Assembly (NCBI GenBank): GCA_964510345.1
Contig: CAZEBB010000008.1
Coordinates: forward strand, 1 to 59,103
DNA: 59,103 bases
Direction: 5' to 3'
Origin: JAAYQA01 sp964510345
Lineage (GTDB): Bacteria > Bacillota > Clostridia > Tissierellales > Peptoniphilaceae
This document shows positions 51,605 through 59,103 of this stretch, piece after piece (within the stretch, counting starts at the first letter, position 1; each line of letters starts with the position of its first letter). Made by a program: the position numbers and the translations under genes. The notes beneath the pieces are model-generated. The model was not told the origin of the DNA and did not search any database. It saw nothing but the letters and a program-made list of their open reading frames with translations.

Positions 51605-52681
51605 CTATCGCTTCAGTACGTCTTCCAATGCGTTCAGCATTTCTACATATCGCTTCTCATCCGCAATATTATTGCCCATATGCCCAATGCGGATCGCTTT
51701 GCCGGCAATCTCGCCCATTGCACCTGAAATCAAAAATCCCTTTTCTTTCATTGCATCGATGATTCCGTTTGTCGTTTGGTGTTCCTTGAGCAATACCGTC
51801 GTCACCGTATTGGACCTTGAATCCAGTGCGTAAATCTCATAGCCCCAGTCCTCGACCCGCTTCCTGGTCAGCTCTCCAAATTCGGCATGCCGCTTTACAA
51901 AGTCGTGTTCCAATGCGATATTGAGAGCTTCATCCAACGCGTTCACCAGCGTATCGCTCTGCGTGTACGGATAATCAAAACCGTCCGACGACTGCAAATA
52001 ATTGGCAAAATTCGCATAGAATCCGGGAATCTTTGTCTTTCTCGCTCTTAGTTTATCGACGGCATTCTGTGACAATGTGATCGTGGTGAGCCCTGTAAGC
52101 GCAGAGAGACACTTTTGCGTCCCACCGATGACAACATCCACTTTAGACTCATCAAAGTCGAACCGCTCTCCGGCAATTCCCGACACAGAGTCGCAAATGC
52201 TCAGGATGCCGTATCGGTGCAAAATCTGTCCGATCGCATCCACGTCATTTGTAATCCCGGACGGCGTTTCGCAATGAATAAAGGTGGCGGCGGCAAAATC
52301 ATGATCCCGCCGCAAAAATTCGTCCAACGCTTCCACATCGATTCCGCGCCGTAGGTCTCCGGAAAAGCTGATGGGAATCCCACCGTACATCGCAACGAAA
52401 TCTGAGAATCCTTCACCGAAAATGCCATTGTGAATCACTAGTACGCGCTCTTTGGGTTCGACAAAAGTAGCGATAGAGCCGTCCAGTCCCAGCATCGCTT
52501 CTCCCAATAAGATGATACTGGTTGCGTCGGTCTGTAGTATGCGCGAAATCTTCTTCTCAGTCTCCCTTTGAAAGCAGACGTACTCCGGGTCTAAGTCCGT
52601 ATTGCGAAGGGGGCGGTAAAGCGTATTCAATACGCGTTCGCTTACGGAGGTCGGGCCGGCACTCATGATCGTATAATTCAT
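51605..52681 (-). CDS. Class V PLP-dependent aminotransferase (alanine-glyoxylate / serine-pyruvate type)
   Basis: A 358-residue fold-type I aminotransferase of the SPT/AGT branch. N-terminal MSAGPTSVSERVLNTLYRP, a PLP-ring Asp in ILSICDSVSGIAGERFD near 164, the Schiff-base Lys190 in VVIGGTQKCLSALTG, and the C-terminal Arg region KAIRIGHMGNN. Such enzymes move amino groups between alanine, serine, aspartate or ureidoglycine and glyoxylate or pyruvate; the substrate pair is undecided. The start at 52681 has AAGGGGAG 5 nt upstream. It has its own promoter and terminator. Confidence 0.9.
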   Translation of the reverse strand: MNYTIMSAGPTSVSERVLNTLYRPLRNTDLDPEYVCFQRETEKKISRILQTDATSIILLGEAMLGLDGSIATFVEPKERVLVIHNGIFGEGFSDFVAMYGGIPISFSGDLRRGIDVEALDEFLRRDHDFAAATFIHCETPSGITNDVDAIGQILHRYGILSICDSVSGIAGERFDFDESKVDVVIGGTQKCLSALTGLTTITLSQNAVDKLRARKTKIPGFYANFANYLQSSDGFDYPYTQSDTLVNALDEALNIALEHDFVKRHAEFGELTRKRVEDWGYEIYALDSRSNTVTTVLLKEHQTTNGIIDAMKEKGFLISGAMGEIAGKAIRIGHMGNNIADEKRYVEMLNALEDVLKR

Positions 52682-52713
52682 AGCACTCCCCTTGTTTACT
52701 TTGACTTTCTTAC

Positions 52714-52741
52714 AGCATATCAAATTATCTCAAAAGATCAA
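52714..52741 (-). promoter_or_regulatory. Promoter of the class V aminotransferase gene
   Basis: Minus strand TTGATC (52741-52736), 16-nt spacer, TATGCT (52719-52714). It overlaps the T-run side of the V-ATPase terminator. Confidence 0.55.
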
Positions 52742-52745
52742 ACAT

Positions 52746-52779
52746 GAAAAAGACACCGGAGTACGATAACTCCGGTGTC
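52746..52779 (-). terminator. Terminator of the V-ATPase operon
   Basis: GACACCGGAGT, 6-nt loop, ACTCCGGTGTC (11 perfect pairs) followed by TTTTTC on the minus strand, just after atpD. Confidence 0.9.
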
Positions 52780-52783
52780 GATC

Positions 52784-53419
52784 TTAATCTTCAGCTGCAA
52801 TCAGTTGCTTAACTTTCATCAGCCTGGTGATGGTCGCTCTGTCATTTTCGTCGAGTTTCATACGAATCCATTTGATCGTCTCTTCAAGATCGGGGATGGT
52901 ACGGTACTCGAGAGCATTGACGCGGCGTCTCGTCTTTTCGATTTCTCCAGCCATCAATTGCGCCGTTTTTTCCAATTGTGCGAGTTCAAGCATACGATCC
53001 AGCACCTTTTGAAGCTTTTCGATTGCGTCGTCCAGCTCTGCGCTGGTTTGCGTAAAGCCGTAGGGCAATCGATGGTTTTCATCAGTGGATCTCTTAAACT
53101 CCATGCGAGGAATCAGTACGCTCATGACATTTTGCTGTCTGATATCGACTTCTACCTTCTGACTCGGATAGGAGACGGCTTGTTCCATGAAAGCGGGACT
53201 CATCATGGCGGATGCGAGCAGGAAGTCTTGGAATGATTCCGAGAGTTCCTTTTCGACTTCTTCACGAAGGGCCTTATTCTTGCGGATAAGTTCGATAAAC
53301 TGACGCATCAGCTCATCTTGTTTATCCTTTAAGAGCTTGTGACCTCTCGTGGAAGTCGCCAATCTGCTTTTGAGATTGGACATCTCCATCCGGGTAGGAT
53401 TGACGTTCAGTTTCGCCAT
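52784..53419 (-). CDS. atpD: V-type ATPase subunit D
   Basis: A 211-residue central-shaft subunit of the V1 part, coiled-coil over most of its length. It starts with KLNVNPTRMEMSNLKSRLA and has RRVNALEYRTIPDLEETIKW near 160, both family signatures. It transmits rotation between the A3B3 head and the membrane rotor. Adjacent to the atpB stop. Last gene of the operon. Confidence 0.95.
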   Translation of the reverse strand: MAKLNVNPTRMEMSNLKSRLATSTRGHKLLKDKQDELMRQFIELIRKNKALREEVEKELSESFQDFLLASAMMSPAFMEQAVSYPSQKVEVDIRQQNVMSVLIPRMEFKRSTDENHRLPYGFTQTSAELDDAIEKLQKVLDRMLELAQLEKTAQLMAGEIEKTRRRVNALEYRTIPDLEETIKWIRMKLDENDRATITRLMKVKQLIAAED

Positions 53420-54808
53420 CTATACCTCCCCTTCTTGCTCTTCTCCCATATATTTGTTGATATATTCGTCGCGAATTCTCTTGAGCTCTGTGCGCGGAAT
53501 AATGCGTAAGAGTTTCCAACCGAGATCAAGTGTATCTTCAATCGCGCGATTGGTGTAGTACCCTTGATCGACGTATTCACGGTCAAAAGCTTCGGCGAAT
53601 TTTGCGAATGCGCGGTCCGCATCCGACAGTGCACTGTCTCCCAAGATAACCGCAAGTTCTCTCGCCTGACGACCTGCCGTATACCCGGCGTAAATTTGGT
53701 TCATGGTATCCGCATGGTCTTCACGGGTTTTGCCCTTACCAATCCCTTTGTCTTTCAGACGCGACAGCGACGGAACGATGAAGATCGGGGGCTCGATGCC
53801 TTGTTTATACAGGTCACGCGACAGGATGATCTGTCCTTCCGTGATGTATCCGGTCAGGTCGGGGATCGGGTGCGTGATGTCGTTCTCCGGCATCGTCAGG
53901 ATCGGGATCTGTGTGATGGAACCGTTGCGTCCCTTAATTCTTCCTGCGCGTTCATACAGGGTCGCCAAGTCGGTGTACAGATAACCCGGATATCCACGAC
54001 GTCCCGGTACTTCTTTACGAGCGGCAGAGACTTCACGAAGTGCCTCAGCGTAGTTGGTAATATCTGTCAAGATAACCAATACGTGCATGCCCTTTTCAAA
54101 CGCGAGGTACTCCGCACAGGTCAGCGCCATACGCGGGGTCGAAATACGCTCGATCGCGGGGTCATCCGCCAAGTTCATGAACAGGACCGCACGGTCAATC
54201 GCGCCGGTTTCGGTAAAGTCATCAATAAAGTATTGCGCTTCGTCGAAAGTGATGCCCATCGCGCCGAATACGACGGCGAACTTCTCGCCTTTACCCAGAA
54301 CCGACGCCTGTCTTGCGATCTGCGCCGCTACGGAGTTATGCGGAAGACCGGATCCCGAGAAGATCGGGAGTTTTTGTCCGCGAACCAGGGTGTTCAGTCC
54401 GTCGATCGTGGAGATACCGGTTTGGATAAACTCATCAGGGTAGTCGCGGGATACCGGGTTCAGCGGTGTTCCGTTGATATCGATTCGTTTATCGGGCATG
54501 ATTTTGGGTCCGTTGTCGATGGGAGATCCCAATCCGTCAAAGATACGGCCGATCATGTCTTCCGATACGCCAAGTTCCAAGGGACGCCCTAGGAAGCGCA
54601 CTGAGGTACCCTGTAAGTTGATTCCCGAGGAACCTTCAAACAGCTGTACCATCGCCTTATCATTAGTGATTTCGAGAACTTTCCCACGGCGGCGTTCGCC
54701 ATTGTGCATCTCGATCTCTACGAGTTCCTCATACTTTACGCCTTCGATTCCTTCGACAACCATCAAGGGACCGACGACTTCGGTTACGGTTTTATATTCT
54801 TTAAGCAC
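53420..54808 (-). CDS. atpB: V-type ATPase subunit B
   Basis: A 462-residue non-catalytic B subunit of the hexameric head. Segments YEELVEIEMHNGERRRGKV near 25, GRIFDGLGSPIDNGPKI, the degenerate nucleotide loop IFSGSGLPHNSVAAQI in place of a P-loop, and GRRGYPGYLYTDLATLYERA. Overlaps the atpA stop by 8 nt and abuts atpD. Confidence 0.97.
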   Translation of the reverse strand: MLKEYKTVTEVVGPLMVVEGIEGVKYEELVEIEMHNGERRRGKVLEITNDKAMVQLFEGSSGINLQGTSVRFLGRPLELGVSEDMIGRIFDGLGSPIDNGPKIMPDKRIDINGTPLNPVSRDYPDEFIQTGISTIDGLNTLVRGQKLPIFSGSGLPHNSVAAQIARQASVLGKGEKFAVVFGAMGITFDEAQYFIDDFTETGAIDRAVLFMNLADDPAIERISTPRMALTCAEYLAFEKGMHVLVILTDITNYAEALREVSAARKEVPGRRGYPGYLYTDLATLYERAGRIKGRNGSITQIPILTMPENDITHPIPDLTGYITEGQIILSRDLYKQGIEPPIFIVPSLSRLKDKGIGKGKTREDHADTMNQIYAGYTAGRQARELAVILGDSALSDADRAFAKFAEAFDREYVDQGYYTNRAIEDTLDLGWKLLRIIPRTELKRIRDEYINKYMGEEQEGEV

Positions 54809-56573
54809 TGGCGAGCCCTCCCTTGTCGATTAAATCTTGTGTCTGGCTATCCAGTTCCTTCAACAGTTCATCAAAGGTATCCAGTTGAGTCTCGGGAATA
54901 TTCTTCGCACGGGTAATTCTCTCACGAACCGGCATCGCCAGTAGATCGTTCAGATATACGCCGGCATCCAGTCCGCGTTTTGCTTGCTCGTGGAATGTCA
55001 GGATCAAATCAAGCATTCGGTAGCCCTTTTCAACCGAGCAGAACGTGTCGACGTCATGGAATGCGTTTTGTTGCAGGAAGTCTTCACGAATGGACTTGGA
55101 AACTTCGAGCTTGAGTTGGTCACCTTCCGACAGTGAGTCGCGTCCGACAAGTCGTACGATTTCTTGCAGTCCAGCTTCTTCTTGCAAAAGTGCGATCGCC
55201 GTAATACGGTTCTTTGCATATTCGGGGTTGATATTCTCGTCCATGTAGCGGTCCATTTTGGTCTGATACAGGGAGTACGAGTTCAACCAGTTGATCGCCG
55301 GGAAGTGACGCGCGTAGGACAGTGCGTAGTCGAGTCCCCAGAAGACTTTTACGATACGAAGTGTCGCCTGCGATACCGGCTCGGAGATGTCTCCACCCGG
55401 AGGCGATACCGCACCGATGACGGTGAGGGATCCTTCGCGATCCTGCGATCCGGCACAGATGACTTTTCCGGCGCGCTCATAGAAGTCTGCGATACGCGAT
55501 GCGAGGTATGCGGGGTAACCTTCGTCCCCGGGCATTTCCTCAAGACGACCGGACATTTCACGCAGTGCCTCCGCCCAACGGGATGTGGAGTCAGCCATCA
55601 TCGCGACCGAATATCCCATGTCGCGGAAGTATTCCGCAATGGTGATTCCGGTGTAAATGGAAGCCTCACGAGCCGCTACCGGCATATTGGAGGTGTTTGC
55701 GATTAACACGGTACGCTTCATCAGAGATTCGCCTGTCTTCGGGTCGATAATTTCCGGGAACTCCATGAGTACGTCGGTCATTTCGTTTCCGCGCTCGCCG
55801 CAGCCTACATAGACGACGATCTCGGCATCAGCCCATTTTGCGAGCTGATGCTGTACGACGGTCTTACCGGATCCGAACGGTCCCGGAATCGCCGCCGTCC
55901 CACCTTTGGCCACCGGGAAGAACGTGTCGATGACGCGTTGACCGGTAACGAGCGGTGTGACAGGGTCCAATTTTTCTTTATAGTCTCTCCCTTTACGAAC
56001 CGGCCATTTCTGCATTAAGGTCAATTCGTGGGTTTTTCCATCGGCTTCTGTTGTGCAGACGACGTCAGTTACGGTGAAGGCGCCTTTTTTAATATCTTTT
56101 ATGACTCCGCCCATCCCGACCGGCACCATGATGCGGTGCTCAACGATCGGCGTCTCTTGGACAAAACCGATGACGTCTCCGGATTTGACTTCAGCACCGG
56201 CTGCGACCGTGGGGATAAAGTCCCATTTGATCTCGCGATTCAGGGACGGTAAGTTAAAACCACGGACCAAAAAGTCGCCCGAAACTTCTTTCAGTTCTTC
56301 CAGCGGTCTTTGGATCCCGTCGAACATGGAGGCGATAAGGCCCGGCCCCAATTCGATGGAAAGCGGCTCTCCGGTGGTCCATACAGGCTCGCCCGGTCCG
56401 ATTCCCGTGGTTTCTTCATAGACTTGTATCGACGCGCGGTCTTCGCGCATCTCAATAATTTCTCCGATCAGTTTGTTGTCCGAAACTTCTACGACGTCAT
56501 AAACATTGGCATTTTCCATGCCTTCTGCAACAACAAGCGGGCCGGATACTTTGATAATCTTTCCTACTTTCAA
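54801..56573 (-). CDS. atpA: V-type ATPase catalytic subunit A
   Basis: A 590-residue catalytic subunit. The P-loop PGPFGSGKTVVQHQ is near 232. A non-homologous insertion typical of V/A-type A subunits lies between about 110 and 190. The catalytic acidic stretch GCGERGNEMTDVLMEFPE is near 257, and SVAMMADSTSRWAEALREM follows. It hydrolyses or makes ATP in concert with ion flow through the membrane sector. 16 nt after atpF. Confidence 0.97.
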   Translation of the reverse strand: MKVGKIIKVSGPLVVAEGMENANVYDVVEVSDNKLIGEIIEMREDRASIQVYEETTGIGPGEPVWTTGEPLSIELGPGLIASMFDGIQRPLEELKEVSGDFLVRGFNLPSLNREIKWDFIPTVAAGAEVKSGDVIGFVQETPIVEHRIMVPVGMGGVIKDIKKGAFTVTDVVCTTEADGKTHELTLMQKWPVRKGRDYKEKLDPVTPLVTGQRVIDTFFPVAKGGTAAIPGPFGSGKTVVQHQLAKWADAEIVVYVGCGERGNEMTDVLMEFPEIIDPKTGESLMKRTVLIANTSNMPVAAREASIYTGITIAEYFRDMGYSVAMMADSTSRWAEALREMSGRLEEMPGDEGYPAYLASRIADFYERAGKVICAGSQDREGSLTVIGAVSPPGGDISEPVSQATLRIVKVFWGLDYALSYARHFPAINWLNSYSLYQTKMDRYMDENINPEYAKNRITAIALLQEEAGLQEIVRLVGRDSLSEGDQLKLEVSKSIREDFLQQNAFHDVDTFCSVEKGYRMLDLILTFHEQAKRGLDAGVYLNDLLAMPVRERITRAKNIPETQLDTFDELLKELDSQTQDLIDKGGLASA

Positions 56574-56589
56574 ATTTCGTCCTCACTTT

Positions 56590-56898
56590 CTAAAGGATGT
56601 TGGAACCAACGGCGCGTTCAACTTGCTCGTTAATTCGATCCAACCCTATGTGCAACGAGCCTTGGTTACTCGGTATCAAAATGACTGCCGGCACCATCTT
56701 AGTCGTATATCGCTGAATGGTCTCAGGAATCTGTACCGCCAGTTGTTCCGTGATATAGATAATCCCGTAGCCGTCTCTTGCGGCTTGATCCAGCGTTCTC
56801 TTTATTTCATTTTTCTCATACGGCGTAAAGACATCCAATCCTAACGCTTTAAAGGCCAGAACCGAGTCGATATCGCCGATAACGGCTACTTTATACAT
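56590..56898 (-). CDS. atpF: V-type ATPase subunit F
   Basis: A 102-residue F subunit (NtpG type). KVAVIGDIDSVLAFKALGLD at the N-terminus and a GIIYITEQLAVQIPETI segment in the middle are family hallmarks. It binds the D shaft. Overlaps the atpC stop by 8 nt. Confidence 0.93.
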   Translation of the reverse strand: MYKVAVIGDIDSVLAFKALGLDVFTPYEKNEIKRTLDQAARDGYGIIYITEQLAVQIPETIQRYTTKMVPAVILIPSNQGSLHIGLDRINEQVERAVGSNIL

Positions 56899-57889
56899 AC
56901 GTCAGTCTCAACCTCTCTCTCGTAAAGTCTTGTGACATCTTATTGCGCGTTGCGACGTAGAGGATGCGGAGGTTTTTGATCTCCGTTTCCTTGGCGATGA
57001 GATAGGAGATGATCACTTCCGGGCCATAGCTCTTCATCTTAGAATCTTGAGCCAGGCGCATAAAGTGGTTTTCCGCTTGCTGTTCAAAGGATGAAAGTCG
57101 ACCCGTCTGCTCGTACTGCTCCAAGCCGAATCGTACAGCGTCGCCGATTTTCATGGAGTACATGCTCTGCGCAATTTGCTCCGTCGGTTCGAAGTATCGA
57201 GAGTACAATCCCGTCATATACAGGTTTCCACCCGACAGAACCGTCTCTTGATACGCCTCCAATGGGTAATTAGCGCGTTTTGCGCGGAATAACGCCATCA
57301 GATTATATAAGTCTACCGTATCCTTAGCATATGCCTTCAAAAGTGGAACATCAACCTCTTCCGCAAGCTCGACCAAGCGTTCCGCATAAAACCGGTCCGC
57401 TAACATGTCGATGCGCCCCGGATCGTTCTTATCGTGAAAGTCAGCGAGGATGTCGTGAAGCATGCTTCCGTACCGTCCTTCCCGGCGTAATACGCCGGCT
57501 TCGTTCGCTTCTTTCAGCGCCTTCACCGGCAGGTCGCCGATGGGGACATATAATTTCGATAAGTCGGTCTGTTGAAGAATCTCTTTCGCCAATACTTTGA
57601 GATTATGAAAGACATATTTTAAAGCGAATACATCGACGATTTTCTTCTCCGGGCTCGCGTCATATGCAAATGCATACAGCTTTTGCAACTCGTGGTCCAG
57701 CATCGTCTCATAATCTTCCGGTTGTTCCAGCTTGGAAACTTCCGTTTGATACGAGGTCTCAGCGAGAATTCGATTGAGCTCGTCCAGCGTATCGGCTTCT
57801 GCTAAACGATAGAGTTGGTCTTTGGTCAGCAGACTCTTTTCGGCGATTCGTACACGTGTGGAGGCCTGGATAAAGGCTTCTTTTTGCAT
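56891..57889 (-). CDS. atpC: V-type ATPase subunit C
   Basis: A 332-residue, helical C subunit (d-type) that couples the shaft to the rotor ring. FIQASTRVRIAEKSLLTKDQ at the N-terminus and KETEIKNLRILYVATRNKM near the end match the family. I chose ATG 57889 with GGAGG 6 nt upstream; the longer frame to 57964 lies inside atpE. 1 nt after atpE. Confidence 0.93.
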   Translation of the reverse strand: MQKEAFIQASTRVRIAEKSLLTKDQLYRLAEADTLDELNRILAETSYQTEVSKLEQPEDYETMLDHELQKLYAFAYDASPEKKIVDVFALKYVFHNLKVLAKEILQQTDLSKLYVPIGDLPVKALKEANEAGVLRREGRYGSMLHDILADFHDKNDPGRIDMLADRFYAERLVELAEEVDVPLLKAYAKDTVDLYNLMALFRAKRANYPLEAYQETVLSGGNLYMTGLYSRYFEPTEQIAQSMYSMKIGDAVRFGLEQYEQTGRLSSFEQQAENHFMRLAQDSKMKSYGPEVIISYLIAKETEIKNLRILYVATRNKMSQDFTRERLRLTYV

Positions 57890-57890
57890 A

Positions 57891-58454
57891 CTAACCCTCC
57901 TTTGCAAACAATGAGTCGCGCACTTCCTGTTCCATCTCATCGCGGGAGGCATCCACCAGCGCATCGAAATAGTAATTGAAATAGAGTTGACCTTCTTTGA
58001 CAGAAAATCCGTCGGTAACCGCGTCGGTAACTTCCACCGGACGACCGGCGATCTGTGTGCCGACCGCTGCCTTACGCTTCGCAGGGATCTGCACGACCTG
58101 GTTGGTACCGGTTCCGAGATTCTTCAATGTGTTTTCGAGAAATGCTTTGAACTCTGCATCCGGCATTTCTGAAAGCAACGCTTTGGCGCGAGTGAAGGCT
58201 TCCTCCATTTTCTCCTGTTTAATGGAGAGCTCTTCATTTCTCACTTTTAGGCGAGCGTTCGATAGCACGCGTTCTCTGGATCTTTCTGCTTCGTTTTCCG
58301 CAGAACGGGTAATTCGTTGTACCTCTTCTTCGGTTTCTTTGCCTTTTCGATCCGTGATTTGTAACGCCTTTTCTTTCGCTTGCGCTAAGATTTCTGAAGC
58401 TTCTCTCTTTGCATCATCCAGGATTTTTTGGGTTAAGTTTTCAACATTTGCCAT
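57891..58454 (-). CDS. atpE: V-type ATPase subunit E (stator stalk)
   Basis: A 187-residue peripheral-stalk subunit. Charged coiled-coil N-terminal half (residues about 5-90, rich in E, K, R, A), followed by a globular C-terminal head. I chose ATG 58454 with GGGAAG upstream; an earlier in-frame ATG at 58475 overlaps the atpK stop. A possible confusion with the similar G/H stalk subunit is settled by length and position. Confidence 0.88.
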   Translation of the reverse strand: MANVENLTQKILDDAKREASEILAQAKEKALQITDRKGKETEEEVQRITRSAENEAERSRERVLSNARLKVRNEELSIKQEKMEEAFTRAKALLSEMPDAEFKAFLENTLKNLGTGTNQVVQIPAKRKAAVGTQIAGRPVEVTDAVTDGFSVKEGQLYFNYYFDALVDASRDEMEQEVRDSLFAKEG

Positions 58455-58474
58455 GTTTGTCACTTCCCTTTGCA

Positions 58475-58942
58475 TTAAACAGCAAACAGGAGAATGATCG
58501 ACATTACGAATGCTAAGATCGCGTAGGTCTCTACCATTACCGCGTAGATGATACCCTTCGTTTGCTGCTCTTCATTTTTGGCTAAGATATTTAAACCTGC
58601 TACTGATACTTTTCCTTGAGCAATACCGGAAGTGAGCCCGACAATTGCGATGGGGAGACAAGCTAACATAATGTAAATCCCATTGTTTAGCGGAATAACT
58701 TCACTTAAACGCAGCATAACAAGGATCCCGATAATGAAACCATACAGACCTTGTGTACCCGGCAACAGTTGGAGTACAAGCGATTTACCGAACTTTTCCG
58801 GTTCGTCGATAACGATTCCCGCTGCTGCTTCCCCGGCTAAACCAACGCCGATTGCTGATCCTGTACCGGCAAGAAGTACCGCTAGGGCTGCTCCCAATGC
58901 GGCAAACAGGTTTCCACCATACTGAGACATAAATTCCATCAT
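58475..58942 (-). CDS. atpK: V-type ATPase rotor subunit K with Na+-binding residues
   Basis: A 155-residue double-hairpin (four-helix) rotor subunit. The ion-site residues of the Enterococcus hirae sodium V-ATPase are all present at nearly the same numbers: Leu60, Thr63, Gln64 (LLPGTQGLYGF), Gln109 (SGIAQGKVSVAG) and Glu138 (MVETYAILAF). One carboxylate per four helices is expected. AGGAGG lies about 10 nt before the ATG at 58942; a second ATG follows directly. The atpI stop overlaps the start (ATGA). Confidence 0.95.
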   Translation of the reverse strand: MMEFMSQYGGNLFAALGAALAVLLAGTGSAIGVGLAGEAAAGIVIDEPEKFGKSLVLQLLPGTQGLYGFIIGILVMLRLSEVIPLNNGIYIMLACLPIAIVGLTSGIAQGKVSVAGLNILAKNEEQQTKGIIYAVMVETYAILAFVMSIILLFAV

Positions 58943-59103
58943 GATTTTGTTACCTCCTGTGTTTTTAAGTCAATATATTTGGGCGGATGAACGAATTTTT
59001 TGAAGCGCACCCCTCCGCCTTCGTAAAACTTGCCAAAGAACTCTACGTACGTGAGACGCGCCGTATGCACGTATCCCGAGAGCATGGTAAGAAATACGTT
59101 GAA
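58939..59103 (-). CDS. atpI: V-type ATPase subunit I, C-terminal end (cut by window edge)
   Basis: 54 codons and a stop on the minus strand, running off the right edge. The reading MLSGYVHTARLTYVEFFGKF and YEGGGVRFKKFVHPPKYI matches the conserved end of the 100-kDa (NtpI) stator channel subunit. Overlaps the atpK start by 4 nt. It provides the ion half-channels next to the K ring. Confidence 0.9.
   Translation of the reverse strand, partial: FNVFLTMLSGYVHTARLTYVEFFGKFYEGGGVRFKKFVHPPKYIDLKTQEVTKS

Noticed and set aside
53564..54592. Plus-strand open frame of 342 codons across atpB
   Set aside because: Shadow frame caused by codon bias of the conserved B subunit on the other strand.

Overview
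The window looks like a chromosomal segment from a Gram-positive, probably anaerobic Firmicute of the Clostridia or Tissierellia kind. The supporting signs are a T-box leader, strong AGGAGG ribosome sites, sigma-A type promoters, a CcpA-type cre site, WalR-type boxes, a sortase-anchored Cna_B protein, separate glyQ/glyS genes and a V-type ATPase whose rotor carries the sodium-binding residues. Base composition is about half G+C by eye. The species cannot be named from this sequence. There are two runs of N (46109-46118, inside dgt, and 47598-47611, at the glyS 3' end). No tRNA, rRNA, insertion sequence, CRISPR array or prophage was seen.

Left part (1-13.8 kb): an isoleucine-type T-box controls ilv(small subunit)-ilvC-ilvD-ilvB for branched-chain amino acid synthesis. 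Then come a tight minus-strand set arcC, YheO-type regulator and icd; a TDT-family transporter; and a plus-strand MoxR / DUF58 / transglutaminase operon.

Middle (13.8-32.7 kb): a 2634-residue surface adhesin with a VWA domain, about 14 tandem Cna_B domains and an NPTTG sorting signal. It is followed by an AT-rich spacer that carries a metal-responsive promoter with two inverted repeats ahead of cadC-cadA, then a catalase. A six-gene operon follows (glycerate kinase, KdgT-type permease, LarA-family racemase, DUF1537 acid-sugar kinase, PdxA2-like dehydrogenase, PAP2 phosphatase). It has one good promoter and a cre-like site, and it looks like a catabolic route for short sugar acids in which a nickel-pincer epimerase may feed the kinase and dehydrogenase. 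This is the best candidate here for an undescribed pathway.

Right part (32.7-59.1 kb): envelope genes (murJ, a WbpM/CapD-type sugar nucleotide dehydratase), folD, an NlpC/P60 cell-wall hydrolase flanked by two WalR-type boxes, a PHP-domain protein and rnpB with its own promoter. Then a replication/transcription cluster dgt-dnaG-rpoD-trmK-nif3-CPBP, and glyQ-glyS-ppsR. A two-gene module follows, made of a cytochrome b5-like lipoprotein and a four-helix protein with two H-x13-H pairs. Last come a class V aminotransferase and the V-ATPase operon I-K-E-C-F-A-B-D, whose atpI runs off the right edge.

An 85-base element occurs twice (1-85 and 32841-32925). It folds into a long imperfect stem, and the three differences between the copies keep the pairing, including one compensatory C-G to T-A change. 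That suggests a structured RNA or a small dispersed element.
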